In this document: positions 7,870-16,627 of the stretch, one piece after another
Layout of the letters: every line of letters starts with the position of its first letter
Position numbering within the stretch: the stretch's first letter is position 1
Assembly (NCBI RefSeq): GCF_002355435.1
Contig: NZ_AP017313.1
Coordinates: forward strand, 1,488,001-1,552,000
Direction of reading: 5' to 3'
Length of the DNA stretch: 64,000 nt
Origin: Mucilaginibacter gotjawali
GTDB lineage: Bacteria > Bacteroidota > Bacteroidia > Sphingobacteriales > Sphingobacteriaceae
Notes under the pieces: model-generated
What the model saw: the letters and a program-made list of their open reading frames with translations, nothing else
What the model was told of the DNA's origin: nothing
The model's database searches: none
Program-made: the position numbers and the translations under genes

Positions 7870-8535
7870 ATGATATTGGGTACGACTGTGCATTTCGAAC
7901 TAAAAAATCAGGATCTTTATTTATTACCCCAAAAAGCCATTTACTGGCAACAGGAAAAGGCATTGATTGCTGCCGATGTGCATCTGGGGAAGGTGGGGCA
8001 TTTCCGCAAAGCGGGTATAGCCGTGCCGCTTGACCTGGAACAAAACGAGCTCGCTGTGTTATCGGACCTTATTTTTGAACATAAAGCCGAAAAACTGATC
8101 CTGCTGGGCGATTTTTTCCATAGCGATATGAATGCCGACTGGGACTGGTTTGTTTTATGGCGGAGCCAGTTCCCCAAGCTGGAGATCATCCTCGTCAAAG
8201 GCAACCATGATATTATTGATGAGGCGCATTACCATCACCTCAACATTATTCTGCATGATGAGCTCTTAATCGGCCCCTTCCTGATGCTGCACCATCCGCT
8301 TGGCGAAAAAGAATTACAAAGCGCTGCCGGCTATGTGTTTTGCGGGCATATCCATCCGGGCATCAGCCTGGCAGGTAAGGCGCGGCAGCACATTACGCTG
8401 CCCTGCTTCGCATTTGGGGCCAGCCAGGCCATTTTACCTTCTTTTGGAAAGTTTACCGGCAGGGTTGCCATCCGCAGTGTTAAAGCAGATAAGATCTTCG
8501 CGATAGCTAAAGATAAGGTACTGGCAATTGATTGA
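7870..8535 (+). CDS. pdeM: Ligase-associated DNA damage response endonuclease PdeM
   Basis: A 221-residue calcineurin-like metallophosphoesterase of the PdeM type, found in Bacteroidota and other phyla with a DNA ligase/exonuclease/helicase repair set. The metal-binding blocks appear in order: AADVHLGK near residue 35, LLGDFFHSD near 77, VKGNHD near 115, MLHHPLG near 139 and CGHIHPG near 157. None of the expected ligase or Lhr-type helicase partners is in the window, so the assignment rests on the protein itself. An alternative frame covering the N-terminus is a shadow. Confidence 0.8.
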   Translation: MILGTTVHFELKNQDLYLLPQKAIYWQQEKALIAADVHLGKVGHFRKAGIAVPLDLEQNELAVLSDLIFEHKAEKLILLGDFFHSDMNADWDWFVLWRSQFPKLEIILVKGNHDIIDEAHYHHLNIILHDELLIGPFLMLHHPLGEKELQSAAGYVFCGHIHPGISLAGKARQHITLPCFAFGASQAILPSFGKFTGRVAIRSVKADKIFAIAKDKVLAID

Positions 8536-8611
8536 TGTAAAGAATCATGAACCAAGAGTCAAGATAAAGCAAAATCAGACATTTTTACTAAAAGGCTGGT
8601 CAGTGCCAGAA

Positions 8612-8807
8612 AAATCGCTTTTAAAATAAAACGAACGGTAGGAGGCTCCCCTGGAGCCATAATTTTCAATTTTATTTTTCTATAAACACGGGACTCCTCC
8701 GGAGTCTGACACGCCCATTATTATTAGTTCCGGAGGAGTGGCCTGTTTATAGAAAAAATGGAATCGTTTTTAAGGCTCCACAGGAGCCTCCTCTTTAAAA
8801 GCGATTT
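8612..8807. repeat. About 196-bp imperfect palindrome upstream of sdhC
   Basis: Left arm from AAATCGCTTTTAAA (8612) through GGAGGCTCC, TTTTTCTATAAACA and ACTCCTCCGGA (about 8702). The right arm carries the same words as reverse complement, TCCGGAGGAGT through TTTAAAAGCGATTT (about 8807). A roughly 25-nt loop separates them, and the left arm has about 14 extra bases after TTTAAA. The 442-bp gap 8536-8977 contains this palindrome and, near its end, the sdhC -7 element. Confidence 0.85.
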
Positions 8808-8949
8808 CCCTGTGGTCCGTGCTTTTTGTACTAACGGTAAAACCCCTTCCCGGCACTTGGCTTTTAACACTACTTTTTTAGATTGTTTCTAAATAACCAT
8901 TTGGCGTTTATTACACCAAATCCATTAATATCTTTTGCTATTTAATAAA

Positions 8950-8957
8950 TACTTTTG
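8950..8957 (+). promoter_or_regulatory. -7 element (TACTTTTG) of the sdh operon
   Basis: TACTTTTG fits TAnnTTTG and lies 20 nt before the sdhC ATG, in an AT-rich stretch that follows the long palindrome. It is the likely promoter of sdhC and the downstream sdh genes. A -33 TTG at standard spacing is not evident. Confidence 0.5.
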
Positions 8958-8977
8958 CCAAATAAATCTGAATTATA

Positions 8978-9754
8978 ATGAGCGAATTCAAACAAACCTT
9001 TAACTCATCGTTGGGGAAGAAGCTGATCATGGCTTTAACGGGCTTGTTTTTGTGTACTTTTTTAATTGTGCACCTTGGAGGTAACCTGCTGTTATTTAAA
9101 AACGACAACGGTTTTGGCTTTAACGTATATGCCAACTTCCTTACCCATTTCCCACCCATCGAAGTTATTGCTTATCTGCTTTACCTGAGCATACTGGTAC
9201 ATGCCATTTATGCACTGGTTTTAACCATTAAAAACCGCAAAGCCAGGCCGGTACGTTATGCCGAAGTGAGCAGTGCAAATGCCAGCTGGTCGTCAAAAAA
9301 CATGGGGCTGCTGGGTTCCATCCTGTTTTTGTTCATCGTGATCCACATGAGCGATTTTTGGTACAACTATAAGTACAGCGGCAAAGTTGGCTTTATTGAG
9401 TACAAAACCAACCTGGCAACTGATGAAACAACTGCAGTTCCTTACATCCCTACATCACCAACCTTCGAAAAATCGGTTACTACCGAAAATAATTTCGAGG
9501 TTGTACGCGTAAAAGACCTGCATGCTCGTGTGGCAAGCAGTTTCAGCAACTTGATCTACGTGATATTTTATGTGATAGCGATGGGCACCCTGTCGTTTCA
9601 CCTGAAACATGGATTTCAAAGTGCGTTCCGTACCCTGGGATGGGTACACCGCAAGTATACGCCCATTGTTTCCTTTATCGGGACATGGCTGTTTGCTGTG
9701 ATTATACCGTTAGGGTTTGCGGCGATGCCGGTTTATTATTATTTCACAAGATAA
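8978..9754 (+). CDS. sdhC: Succinate dehydrogenase cytochrome b subunit
   Basis: A 258-residue membrane anchor of the single-subunit, diheme type (Wolinella FrdC / Bacillus SdhC class). It binds haem and quinone and holds SdhAB at the inner face of the membrane. Five hydrophobic segments can be seen, starting near residues 15, 60, 110, 185 and 230, with candidate haem His residues in IVHLGG, ILVHAIYAL, FIVIHMSDFW and FHLKHGFQSA. sdhA follows after 94 bp, an order (C-A-B) usual in Bacteroidota. The loop near residues 125-175 is longer than in short homologues, as is common in this phylum. Confidence 0.92.
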   Translation: MSEFKQTFNSSLGKKLIMALTGLFLCTFLIVHLGGNLLLFKNDNGFGFNVYANFLTHFPPIEVIAYLLYLSILVHAIYALVLTIKNRKARPVRYAEVSSANASWSSKNMGLLGSILFLFIVIHMSDFWYNYKYSGKVGFIEYKTNLATDETTAVPYIPTSPTFEKSVTTENNFEVVRVKDLHARVASSFSNLIYVIFYVIAMGTLSFHLKHGFQSAFRTLGWVHRKYTPIVSFIGTWLFAVIIPLGFAAMPVYYYFTR

Positions 9755-9848
9755 CAAGATATTTTATTTACGAAGGGCGGTTTCGGGATGATGAATTCAG
9801 CAATCCAAAATCGTAACTCGTAATTCTAAAATCGTAAATACTGAAAAA

Positions 9849-11786
9849 ATGAGTTTATTAAATGCTAAAATTCCTGAAGGTCCATTAGCCGAAAAATGGA
9901 GCAAGCATAAATTCAACTTAAAACTGGTTAACCCGGCCAATAAACGCAAGTACGATGTAATTGTGGTAGGTACCGGGCTTGCCGGTGGCGCAGCAGCTGC
10001 ATCGCTGGCCGAACTGGGCTATAATGTTAAAGCATTTTGTTTCCAGGATAGCCCGCGCCGTGCACACTCTATTGCTGCGCAGGGGGGTATCAATGCCGCC
10101 AAAAATTACCAGAACGATGGCGACAGCGTTTACCGTTTGTTTTATGATACCATAAAGGGCGGTGATTACCGTGCCCGCGAAGGCAACGTTTACCGTTTAG
10201 CCGAGGTATCTGTAAATATCATCGACCAGTGCGTGGCCCAGGGCGTACCATTTGCACGCGAATACGGCGGCTTGCTGGATAACCGCTCATTTGGTGGTTC
10301 GCAGGTATCCCGTACATTTTATGCAAGGGGACAAACCGGGCAGCAGTTATTGCTGGGCGCCTATTCCGCTTTAAACCGCCAGATCCATTTGGGCAAGGTA
10401 AAAATGTATACCCGCACCGAAATGCTGGATGTTGTTTTGGTTGACGGGCAGGCAAAAGGTATTGTTACGCGTAATTTAATCAACGGAAGTATCGATACCC
10501 ATTCTGCACATGCGGTGTTGTTATGTACCGGCGGATACGGTAACGTATTTTATTTGTCGACCAATGCTATTGGTTCAAACGTTACTGCAGCCTGGAGGGC
10601 TCATAAACGCGGTGCTTTTTTCGCTAACCCATGCTTTACACAGATCCACCCCACCTGTATCCCGGTAACCGGCGATCACCAGTCGAAACTGACGCTGATG
10701 TCGGAATCATTGCGCAACGACGGCCGTGTTTGGGCGCCTAAAAGCGTTGAAACTGCCGAAAAATTGCGTAAAGGCATTATCAAAGCCAACGAGGTAAAAG
10801 AAGAAGACAGGGATTACTTCCTGGAAAGAAAATATCCATCATTTGGTAACCTGGTTCCGCGCGACGTTGCATCACGCAACGCCAAAGAAATGGTTGACGA
10901 AAACCGCGGTGTAGGCGGATCGGGCATAGCTGTATTTTTGGACTTTGCTGACGCGATACATCGTTTGGGCAAGGATGCTGTGTCCGCAAAATACGGCAAC
11001 CTGTTCGATATGTATTACCAGATCACTAACGAAGATCCATACACACAACCTATGCGTATTTACCCGGCCGTTCACTATACTATGGGTGGCTTATGGGTTG
11101 ATTATAACCTGAGCACCAACGTGCCGGGCTTATATGCATTAGGCGAATGTAATTTCAGTGATCACGGTGCTAACCGCCTGGGCGCCTCTGCATTGATGCA
11201 GGGCTTAGCCGACGGTTATTTTGTGATCCCGTATACTTTAGGCGATTACCTGGCTACCATCGGCCCAAAACCAGTGGATACCAAACACCCTGCCTTCGAA
11301 AAAACGAAGCAGGAAGTTATCGAGCGGGTTAACAAGCTGCTGGCATTAAAAGGCACCAAAACCGTTAACGAATACCACCGCGATTTGGGCCACATTATGT
11401 GGGAATATTGCGGCATGGCCCGTACCGAAGAAGGTTTAACCAAAGCAAAAGGCCTGATCAGCGCTTTACGTGCCGATTTCTGGAAAAACGCCATTGTAGT
11501 GGGTGAAAACGATGAGGTTAACCCTGCGTTGGAGAAAGCCGGTCGTGTTGCTGACTTTTTGGAGCTGGGCGAACTGATGGTTGACGATGCTTTAATGCGC
11601 CGTGAATCGTGCGGCGGCCACTTCCGCCTTGAATCGCAAACACCGGAGGGTGAAGCCCTTCGCGACGATGATAATTTTGCATTCGTAGCCGCATGGGAAT
11701 ACACGGGCGATAACCAACCTGAAGTATTAAATAAAGAAATACTGGACTTTGAATTCGTCCATTTAACACAGAGAAGCTATAAATAA
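9849..11786 (+). CDS. sdhA: Succinate dehydrogenase flavoprotein subunit
   Basis: A 645-residue FAD subunit that oxidises succinate to fumarate (or the reverse). The Rossmann motif [19 protein letters not shown] lies near residue 40, and the covalent-FAD histidine is in [17 protein letters not shown] near residue 75. Substrate-site segments include [11 protein letters not shown] near 265, the catalytic Arg region [13 protein letters not shown] near 355 and [12 protein letters not shown] near 412. The C-terminal region has the [12 protein letters not shown] segment. It is separated from sdhB by an S23-family gene and two repeat modules, an unusual interruption of an otherwise adjacent pair. 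Confidence 0.96.
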   Translation: MSLLNAKIPEGPLAEKWSKHKFNLKLVNPANKRKYDVIVVGTGLAGGAAAASLAELGYNVKAFCFQDSPRRAHSIAAQGGINAAKNYQNDGDSVYRLFYDTIKGGDYRAREGNVYRLAEVSVNIIDQCVAQGVPFAREYGGLLDNRSFGGSQVSRTFYARGQTGQQLLLGAYSALNRQIHLGKVKMYTRTEMLDVVLVDGQAKGIVTRNLINGSIDTHSAHAVLLCTGGYGNVFYLSTNAIGSNVTAAWRAHKRGAFFANPCFTQIHPTCIPVTGDHQSKLTLMSESLRNDGRVWAPKSVETAEKLRKGIIKANEVKEEDRDYFLERKYPSFGNLVPRDVASRNAKEMVDENRGVGGSGIAVFLDFADAIHRLGKDAVSAKYGNLFDMYYQITNEDPYTQPMRIYPAVHYTMGGLWVDYNLSTNVPGLYALGECNFSDHGANRLGASALMQGLADGYFVIPYTLGDYLATIGPKPVDTKHPAFEKTKQEVIERVNKLLALKGTKTVNEYHRDLGHIMWEYCGMARTEEGLTKAKGLISALRADFWKNAIVVGENDEVNPALEKAGRVADFLELGELMVDDALMRRESCGGHFRLESQTPEGEALRDDDNFAFVAAWEYTGDNQPEVLNKEILDFEFVHLTQRSYK

Positions 11787-11936
11787 GATGTGAGATATGA
11801 GACGTGAGATATGAGATTTTAATGCGTTTTCGATCCAGGCATTTTATCAGAAATATTAAAAGAATCGATTTTAGATACTCAGGTTTGTTTGACTTCAGTC
11901 TCAAATCTCATATCTAACGTCTCAAATCTAAAAAAC
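11786..11936. repeat. sdhA/S23 junction: inverted TGAGATATGAGA phrase module
   Basis: Directly after the sdhA stop is ataagatGTGAGATATGAGAC with further TGAGAT words. Directly before the S23-family ATG is the complementary GTCTCAAATCTCATATCT with a TCTCAAATCTAAAAAA tail. The two blocks are roughly reverse complements around an about 80-nt spacer. The same module, with the same two blocks in the same order, occurs again after the S23-family gene (12288-12443). Confidence 0.85.
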
Positions 11937-12296
11937 ATGCATAACCTGAAGGAATTAAAAATCTGGAATAAAGCTATTGATTTATCTGTAGACGTTTACA
12001 AGGCTACAGCAAGTTTTCCAGCGGACGAACGGTTTGGGTTGACAAGTCAATCAAGAAGATCGGCAGTTTCAATACCTTCAAATATTGCAGAAGGCGCTGG
12101 TAGAAATTCAAATAAAGAGTTTTGTAATTTTTTAGGGATTGCGAATGGATCGTCTTTTGAGTTACAAACTCAATTGGTAATATCAAACAAATTGAGTTTA
12201 CTAAATGACGAGCTGTTAAGCGATCTTTTACAACAGATTGATGAATTGCAAAAAATGAATTACGCTTTTCAGAACATGCTGAAAAATAAGATGTGA
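11937..12296 (+). CDS. Four-helix-bundle protein (S23 / 23S rRNA intervening-sequence family)
   Basis: A 119-residue all-helical protein of the S23/IVP family, related to the bAvd accessory proteins of diversity-generating retroelements. It shows the family motif ERFGLTSQSRRSAVSIPSNI followed by AEGAGRNSNKEF, near residues 30-65. The biochemical role of genomic copies is unknown. The ATG at 11937 gives the standard start HNLKELKIW; an earlier in-frame start would translate repeat sequence. The gene lies between sdhA and sdhB and is bracketed by two copies of the same repeat module, which suggests it arrived as a unit. No reverse transcriptase gene is present in the window. Confidence 0.85.
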   Translation: MHNLKELKIWNKAIDLSVDVYKATASFPADERFGLTSQSRRSAVSIPSNIAEGAGRNSNKEFCNFLGIANGSSFELQTQLVISNKLSLLNDELLSDLLQQIDELQKMNYAFQNMLKNKM

Positions 12297-12443
12297 GATA
12301 TGAGACTTGAGATTTGAGATATAACAATGCGAATATCTGAATCTAATGTCTCCATTAAAAATAATATAAGTCGATGTTGGATTATGAATTTTGAGTTGCT
12401 TTTGTCTCAAATCTCATATCTCACATCTCAAATCTAAAAAAAT
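12288..12443. repeat. S23/sdhB junction: second copy of the TGAGATATGAGA module
   Basis: This repeats the sdhA/S23 junction: ataagatGTGAGATATGAGAC at the stop codon, then a spacer, then GTCTCAAATCTCATATCTC and ATCTCAAATCTAAAAAAA before the sdhB ATG. Start-to-start distance of the two left blocks is about 505 bp, the size of the S23 gene plus one module. The spacers between the arms differ, so this is not a recent exact duplication. Confidence 0.85.
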
Positions 12444-13238
12444 ATGAGTACAGGAAATATGAATCTAACGCTGAAGATCTGGAGGCAAAAAAATGCTGAT
12501 GCCAAAGGTGCGTTTGTAACTTATAAGGCTGAAGGTATTTCGCCGGATATGTCATTCCTTGAAATGCTGGACGTGGTGAATGAAGGCCTGATCCACAAGG
12601 GAGAAGAACCTATCCATTTCGATCATGATTGCCGCGAAGGAATCTGCGGGATGTGCTCGCTATACATCAACGGCCGCCCGCATGGGCCTAAGGGTGCTAT
12701 TACCACCTGCCAGCTGCACATGCGCAGTTTCCACGATGGCGAGATCATCGTGATTGAACCATGGCGCGCTGCTGCTTTCCCGGTAATTAAGGACCTGGCG
12801 GTTGACCGTTCATCCTTCGACAGGATCCAACAGGCAGGCGGCTTTGTTTCGGTTAATACCGGCGTTACTATCGACGCCAATGCAACACCGATCCCTAAGG
12901 TAATTGCCGACGAAGCGTTCAACTCAGCTACCTGCATTGGTTGCGGCGCTTGTGTTGCAGCCTGTAAAAATGCATCGGCGATGTTGTTTGTTTCGGCTAA
13001 GGTTACCCAACTGGCCATGTTGCCGCAGGGTCAACCTGAGCGCTGGAGCCGCGTCCAGGCGATGGTTGCCCAGATGGATGCCGAAGGTTTTGGCAATTGC
13101 ACCAATACCGGCGCATGCGAAGCTGAATGCCCTAAAGAGATCAAGATGACCAACATCAGCAAAATGAACAACGACTACTTCAGCGCGAAACTTTTCCGCG
13201 AAGAAGGAGTTCATGAGCACGCTACGTCAGGCGAATAG
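12444..13238 (+). CDS. sdhB: Succinate dehydrogenase iron-sulfur subunit
   Basis: A 264-residue electron-transfer subunit between SdhA flavin and SdhC quinone/haem. The N-terminal ferredoxin domain has the [2Fe-2S] motif [17 protein letters not shown] near residue 60. The C-terminal domain has [16 protein letters not shown] near residue 165 and [15 protein letters not shown] near residue 220 for the [4Fe-4S] and [3Fe-4S] clusters. An ATG at 12459 (MNLTLKIW) is an alternative start five codons later. It is the last gene of the sdh operon, followed at once by a terminator-like hairpin. Confidence 0.95.
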   Translation: MSTGNMNLTLKIWRQKNADAKGAFVTYKAEGISPDMSFLEMLDVVNEGLIHKGEEPIHFDHDCREGICGMCSLYINGRPHGPKGAITTCQLHMRSFHDGEIIVIEPWRAAAFPVIKDLAVDRSSFDRIQQAGGFVSVNTGVTIDANATPIPKVIADEAFNSATCIGCGACVAACKNASAMLFVSAKVTQLAMLPQGQPERWSRVQAMVAQMDAEGFGNCTNTGACEAECPKEIKMTNISKMNNDYFSAKLFREEGVHEHATSGE

Positions 13239-13259
13239 ATATTACATTGTTTAATCTGT

Positions 13260-13292
13260 GAAAGGCATGGGGAGTAATTCTCAGGCCTTTTT
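13260..13292 (+). terminator. Intrinsic terminator after sdhB
   Basis: AAAGGC and its partner GCCTTT, with an inner GGGAG/CTC pairing, form a stem-loop 21 nt after the sdhB stop and are followed by a run of seven T. This fits a rho-independent terminator for rightward transcription. Confidence 0.7.
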
Positions 13293-13296
13293 TTAT

Positions 13297-13378
13297 GCCT
13301 CACCCAACCCTCTCCAAGGGAGAGGGCTATAACTTCACTCTTTTTCAACCCTCTCCTTTGGTGAGGGCAGGGTGAGGC
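13297..13378. repeat. Inverted 'CCTCACCC...CCTCTCC' repeat pair
   Basis: Arms at about 13297-13327 (GCCTCACCCAACCCTCTCC...) and 13346-13378 (...CCTCTCCTTTGGTGAGGG and CAGGGTGAGGC) are imperfect reverse complements. The same word set recurs at 48940-49025. The right arm overlaps the 3' end of the PfkB gene and supplies its last codons and stop. Confidence 0.8.
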
Positions 13379-14247
13379 TTAAAGCTTTTCCAAAATTCCA
13401 CCACATCTTCCTCAGTACCCACAAAAGCACCGGCTGCGGCAGTCTTTAACCCGGCCATCGCGGCAGCAAATTCGCCGGCCTGCTGTATCCCTGTCCCCTT
13501 ATTCCTTTGGTACAAATAACCGGCCATATAGGTATCACCGCAGCCTGTGGCATCAATAACGCTTTCTGGGTGATAGGCAGGAATATTATAAAACACCCCG
13601 TCGCTATAAATTACCGAACCGTTGCTGCCATTGGTAATGATCACTTCTTTTACGCAGCATCCGGCTACCAATTTAGCACCTTCCTCTACAGATTCGCAGC
13701 CCGTTAATGCTTTCAATTCGGCTACATCGGCTTTTAAAATATCGACATATTGCAGTGCTTCCATCTTTTGAGGCCAGCCGGTTGCGTTTACCTTAAAATC
13801 AACAACATCGCGCAGGTAGCCCTGCACGTCGACGCTGATCTTCCCTTTTTTGGCTAATTCCCCGATCAGCTCCACCGAAATATCGTCGGCGAGCAATGGT
13901 CCAAGGTGGAATATTTTGGCGTCAACATCGGCCAGTTGCGCCATGGTAAACGCATCAGCTTTTTGGGTTACCCGCTGACTGCGCGCATCCTGGTTTTCGG
14001 CATAGATGTTTTCAAACTCCACCGTATGGGTACTGGGCTGCACTTTTACTTCAATGCCTTTCTCCCGTAAATCCTCCACATAGCTTATTTCGGTATCTGC
14101 CAGCGCCGTAACCAACAGGTAGTTTACAGCAAACTTACTTACCGCGCACGAGAAATAATACGCCGTACCACCTGGCATAAATAGCACCGACCGGCTGTTA
14201 ACTACCTTATCCGAAGTAATATGCCCTACACAACAAATATCGTACAT
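13345..14247 (-). CDS. PfkB-family carbohydrate/nucleoside kinase
   Basis: A 300-residue ribokinase-fold sugar kinase. The N-terminal half has the substrate-lid region GGTAYYFSCAVSKF, and the C-terminal half has the PfkB signature 2 DATGCGDTYMAGYLYQR, whose Gly-Cys-Gly-Asp forms the anion hole with the catalytic Asp. Start at ATG 14247 (MYDICCVGHITSDKV); the seven extra upstream codons begin with TTG. The last ten residues (PHPALTKGEG) and the stop are encoded by a dispersed repeat arm, so the native C-terminus has probably been replaced. Substrate not determinable. Confidence 0.85.
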   Translation of the reverse strand: MYDICCVGHITSDKVVNSRSVLFMPGGTAYYFSCAVSKFAVNYLLVTALADTEISYVEDLREKGIEVKVQPSTHTVEFENIYAENQDARSQRVTQKADAFTMAQLADVDAKIFHLGPLLADDISVELIGELAKKGKISVDVQGYLRDVVDFKVNATGWPQKMEALQYVDILKADVAELKALTGCESVEEGAKLVAGCCVKEVIITNGSNGSVIYSDGVFYNIPAYHPESVIDATGCGDTYMAGYLYQRNKGTGIQQAGEFAAAMAGLKTAAAGAFVGTEEDVVEFWKSFKPHPALTKGEG

Positions 14248-14339
14248 ACGTCTATTAGAATTCGGCAAGATAGGAATAAGTCAGGAAGTCCGAAAGTAGG
14301 GAAAGTCCGAAAGGAAAAAATGGATCAATAGGTTTGGCC

Positions 14340-14771
14340 CTATCGCCTTTTCACCCAGCCGGAGTATGTCGTTTCCTCCGGCACATCTGTCGGGCTTTCA
14401 AAATCAAGCTTGTAGCCGTCGGGGTCGGCAAAGCAAACCACCCACATGTTATTGCCTACAAACGGTTCTTCTATTTCAACGCCTTTTGCAGTAAACTCAT
14501 GGTACAGGGAAAGCGCGTCTTCGCACTGGAAGCAAATAGAAATGCCTTTCCCCTTTGGCCCTTCAGCGTCAAACTTCCCCTTGTTGCGCGGCTCCTGCAG
14601 CATCAGTGACACTGCCTCCCGCGTTAGCCAGCACCATTCAATTTTGCCCCTCGGGGTCCATTGGTTGGTGAGGGTGAAGCCCAGTTGGTCCACATAAAAA
14701 TGCAGGGAGGTTTGCATATCTTTTACCATAAAGAAAGGGACAGCGAGGCGGAGGTTGGGGGGAGTTTCCAT
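14340..14771 (-). CDS. VOC-family (glyoxalase/bleomycin-resistance fold) protein
   Basis: A 143-residue single-domain VOC protein. It shows two beta-alpha-beta-beta-beta halves, AVPFFMVKDMQTSLHFYVDQ at the N-terminus and ISICFQCEDALSLYHEFTAK in the middle, ending with the typical VCFADPDGYKLDFESP strand. Metal ligands are not complete enough to name a reaction. It is transcribed leftward ahead of the PfkB gene, with a 92-bp gap holding an AAGTCCGAAAG-type phrase. Confidence 0.8.
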   Translation of the reverse strand: METPPNLRLAVPFFMVKDMQTSLHFYVDQLGFTLTNQWTPRGKIEWCWLTREAVSLMLQEPRNKGKFDAEGPKGKGISICFQCEDALSLYHEFTAKGVEIEEPFVGNNMWVVCFADPDGYKLDFESPTDVPEETTYSGWVKRR

Positions 14772-14908
14772 ATCAGCGGTTGTTTTGATATACTAATTTA
14801 GGGATTTAACTAAAATTTCAAAAGGCAGGAATGGTTTGGTTAACATGCGCGTTAGGCCTATGCACACATGGCTCTATTGTCTCAACCTTTTATTGGTCTT
14901 TTAACTCA

Positions 14909-15500
14909 TAACCGCTGCCGCTCAATTGCCGCGGGGGCTGTTACTTTTTGTCTTGATACAAAAAGTAACCAAAAAAATCAAGACAGAAAAAAGCTTCAGC
15001 GCTGCAGGCCATACACCCGGCCCGCTTTTCTGTCAGGCTTTTGCCCGCTTTTCATCTTTCTTTAATTCTAAAAAAGCTCCTCAAAAGGGCATTTTTTTTC
15101 CGTCAGCAGATAAGCTTCGGAAGAAAGCCGGAATATCTGCGGATGTGCAGATGTGTAAATAGGCAGATAATTTAATTTACAATGGAGCCCCGTCAGCAGA
15201 TAAGCTTCGGGAAAAAGCGGGAAAAACTGCAGGCCTGTGAGGTAGCCTGGGCATAGCAAACTGCGAAGCATTCTTGAGGGCCCATAAAAATAAATTACTG
15301 CCGAAAAATTTTTGCATGCAAGTTAGCCCGCTGACAGGGTAGCCCGGCAAAAAGATTGCAGCCCCGGCAGTTTTTCCGGCTTTGTGCGGCAAAGGCCCTC
15401 GGCGGCAAAGAACCCTATCTGATGACTTGATTTTTTGGTTACTCTTGGATCAAGCCAAAAGTAACAGCCCCGCGGCAATTGAGCGGCAGCGGCTCAGAGT
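14909..15500. mobile_element. MITE-like element with about 73-bp terminal inverted repeats
   Basis: The left end (14909-14983) and right end (15425-15500) are imperfect inverted repeats sharing CCGCTGCCGCTCAATTGCCG, GGGGCTGTTACTTTT and AGTAACCAAAAAA/ATCAAG. The 440-bp interior has no credible gene but contains a direct repeat, CCGTCAGCAGATAAGCTTCG at 15101 and 15189. Part of another copy lies at 1-157. The size, the inverted ends and the lack of a transposase suggest a non-autonomous element. It occupies most of the 767-bp gap between the VOC gene and ctaA; the remainder shows no feature. Confidence 0.7.
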
Positions 15501-15538
15501 GAAACCAAAATCTTTATAGCAGAACCCCGCAACCAACC

Positions 15539-16627
15539 CTACGCAGCAATTCCCCTCACCCCGCTCTTCCCGCACAAATACACCGTCACCAAAAACGAAA
15601 CCAGCAGCAGCATGCCCACAAACTGGTGTGCCACCGCAAACCCTATCGCCCCTGTAAACGGACTATTTACTACTGCCAGCACTCCAAGCGTTATCTGCAT
15701 AAACACCAATAGCAACGGCACCCTGCTGAATTTCTTCAGCCAGCCCCTGCTTACCGTTCTCCCTGCCAGGTAAAACCATAATAACGTACCCAACCCAATC
15801 AGGTATGCCAGCGTACGGTGCACCACCTGGATCACCAGCGGATCAGTATACAGCTTCCGCACCCAATCAGCACCGCCAAACAGGTTGCCGGGCATAAATG
15901 CCCCGTTAATATCCGGCCAGGTAGGTGCACTCAAAGCAGCGTGGCTGCCGGCCATCAGCGCGCCGTAAATCAGCTGCACCAACAGCAATACCAGCAGCCC
16001 CCTGTTCAGGCCCTGCAATACCGGGCGGTAAACCACCTGCTGCGCGGGTACGGCCAATTGCAGCAGCATCCACACTAACCAGCTGAGCAGGCACAGGGCG
16101 CAAATAAAATGGACCGCCAGCGCCACCGGGTTCACGGCGGTATCGGTGTCGTTAAGGCCGGTTTGAACCATTATCCAGCCGATGGCTCCCTGCAGCCCGC
16201 CCAGCACGAAGAGGACGGCCAGCGGTTTCACCATGCCCCGGCTGATCCGCTTTTGCAGCACGAATACCACAAAAGGAATCAAAAATACCAGCCCCATCAG
16301 TCGCGCCCATTCCCGGTGCAGCCATTCCCAAAAAAATATCGACTGGTAATCAGCCAGTGTAAACTGGCTGTTGAGTTTCTTAAACTGGGCAATCTGCCGG
16401 TAATGCGCAAAACTTTGCTCCCAGGCATGCGTATTCAGCGGGGGCAGGACGCCCATCAGCGGGTCCCATTGGGTAATGCTCAGGCCGCTGCCCGTAAGGC
16501 GCGTAATGCCGCCCAGCAGAATCTGCACCATCAGCATCACAACGCCCACGCCCAGCCAGGCGCTCACCATACGGTTGTTTTTTCGGGTTTGGGTATCGCT
16601 GATGGTTGGGTAAATGGCTGTTTGCAT
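15539..16627 (-). CDS. ctaA: Heme A synthase (COX15/CtaA family)
   Basis: A 362-residue polytopic membrane enzyme that oxidises the C8 methyl of haem O to make haem A for cytochrome oxidase. Eight hydrophobic segments are visible. The N-terminal half has GGITRLTGSGLSITQWDPLM near residue 40 and the conserved FFWEWLHREWARLMG near residue 105, with haem-ligand candidates. The second half repeats the pattern with LMAGSHAALSAPTWPDING and VHRTLAYL. The fused length matches the alphaproteobacterial/mitochondrial COX15 type more than Bacillus CtaA. No cytochrome oxidase genes lie nearby. Confidence 0.9.
   Translation of the reverse strand: MQTAIYPTISDTQTRKNNRMVSAWLGVGVVMLMVQILLGGITRLTGSGLSITQWDPLMGVLPPLNTHAWEQSFAHYRQIAQFKKLNSQFTLADYQSIFFWEWLHREWARLMGLVFLIPFVVFVLQKRISRGMVKPLAVLFVLGGLQGAIGWIMVQTGLNDTDTAVNPVALAVHFICALCLLSWLVWMLLQLAVPAQQVVYRPVLQGLNRGLLVLLLVQLIYGALMAGSHAALSAPTWPDINGAFMPGNLFGGADWVRKLYTDPLVIQVVHRTLAYLIGLGTLLWFYLAGRTVSRGWLKKFSRVPLLLVFMQITLGVLAVVNSPFTGAIGFAVAHQFVGMLLLVSFLVTVYLCGKSGVRGIAA

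Noticed and set aside
11937-12296. Diversity-generating retroelement suggested by the S23/Avd-type gene
   Set aside because: No reverse transcriptase, template repeat or variable repeat is present in the window.
14868-15392. Several frames of 65-78 residues in the MITE-like element
   Set aside because: They lie in inverted or direct repeats and have no recognisable sequence; the same peptides are expected wherever the element is copied.
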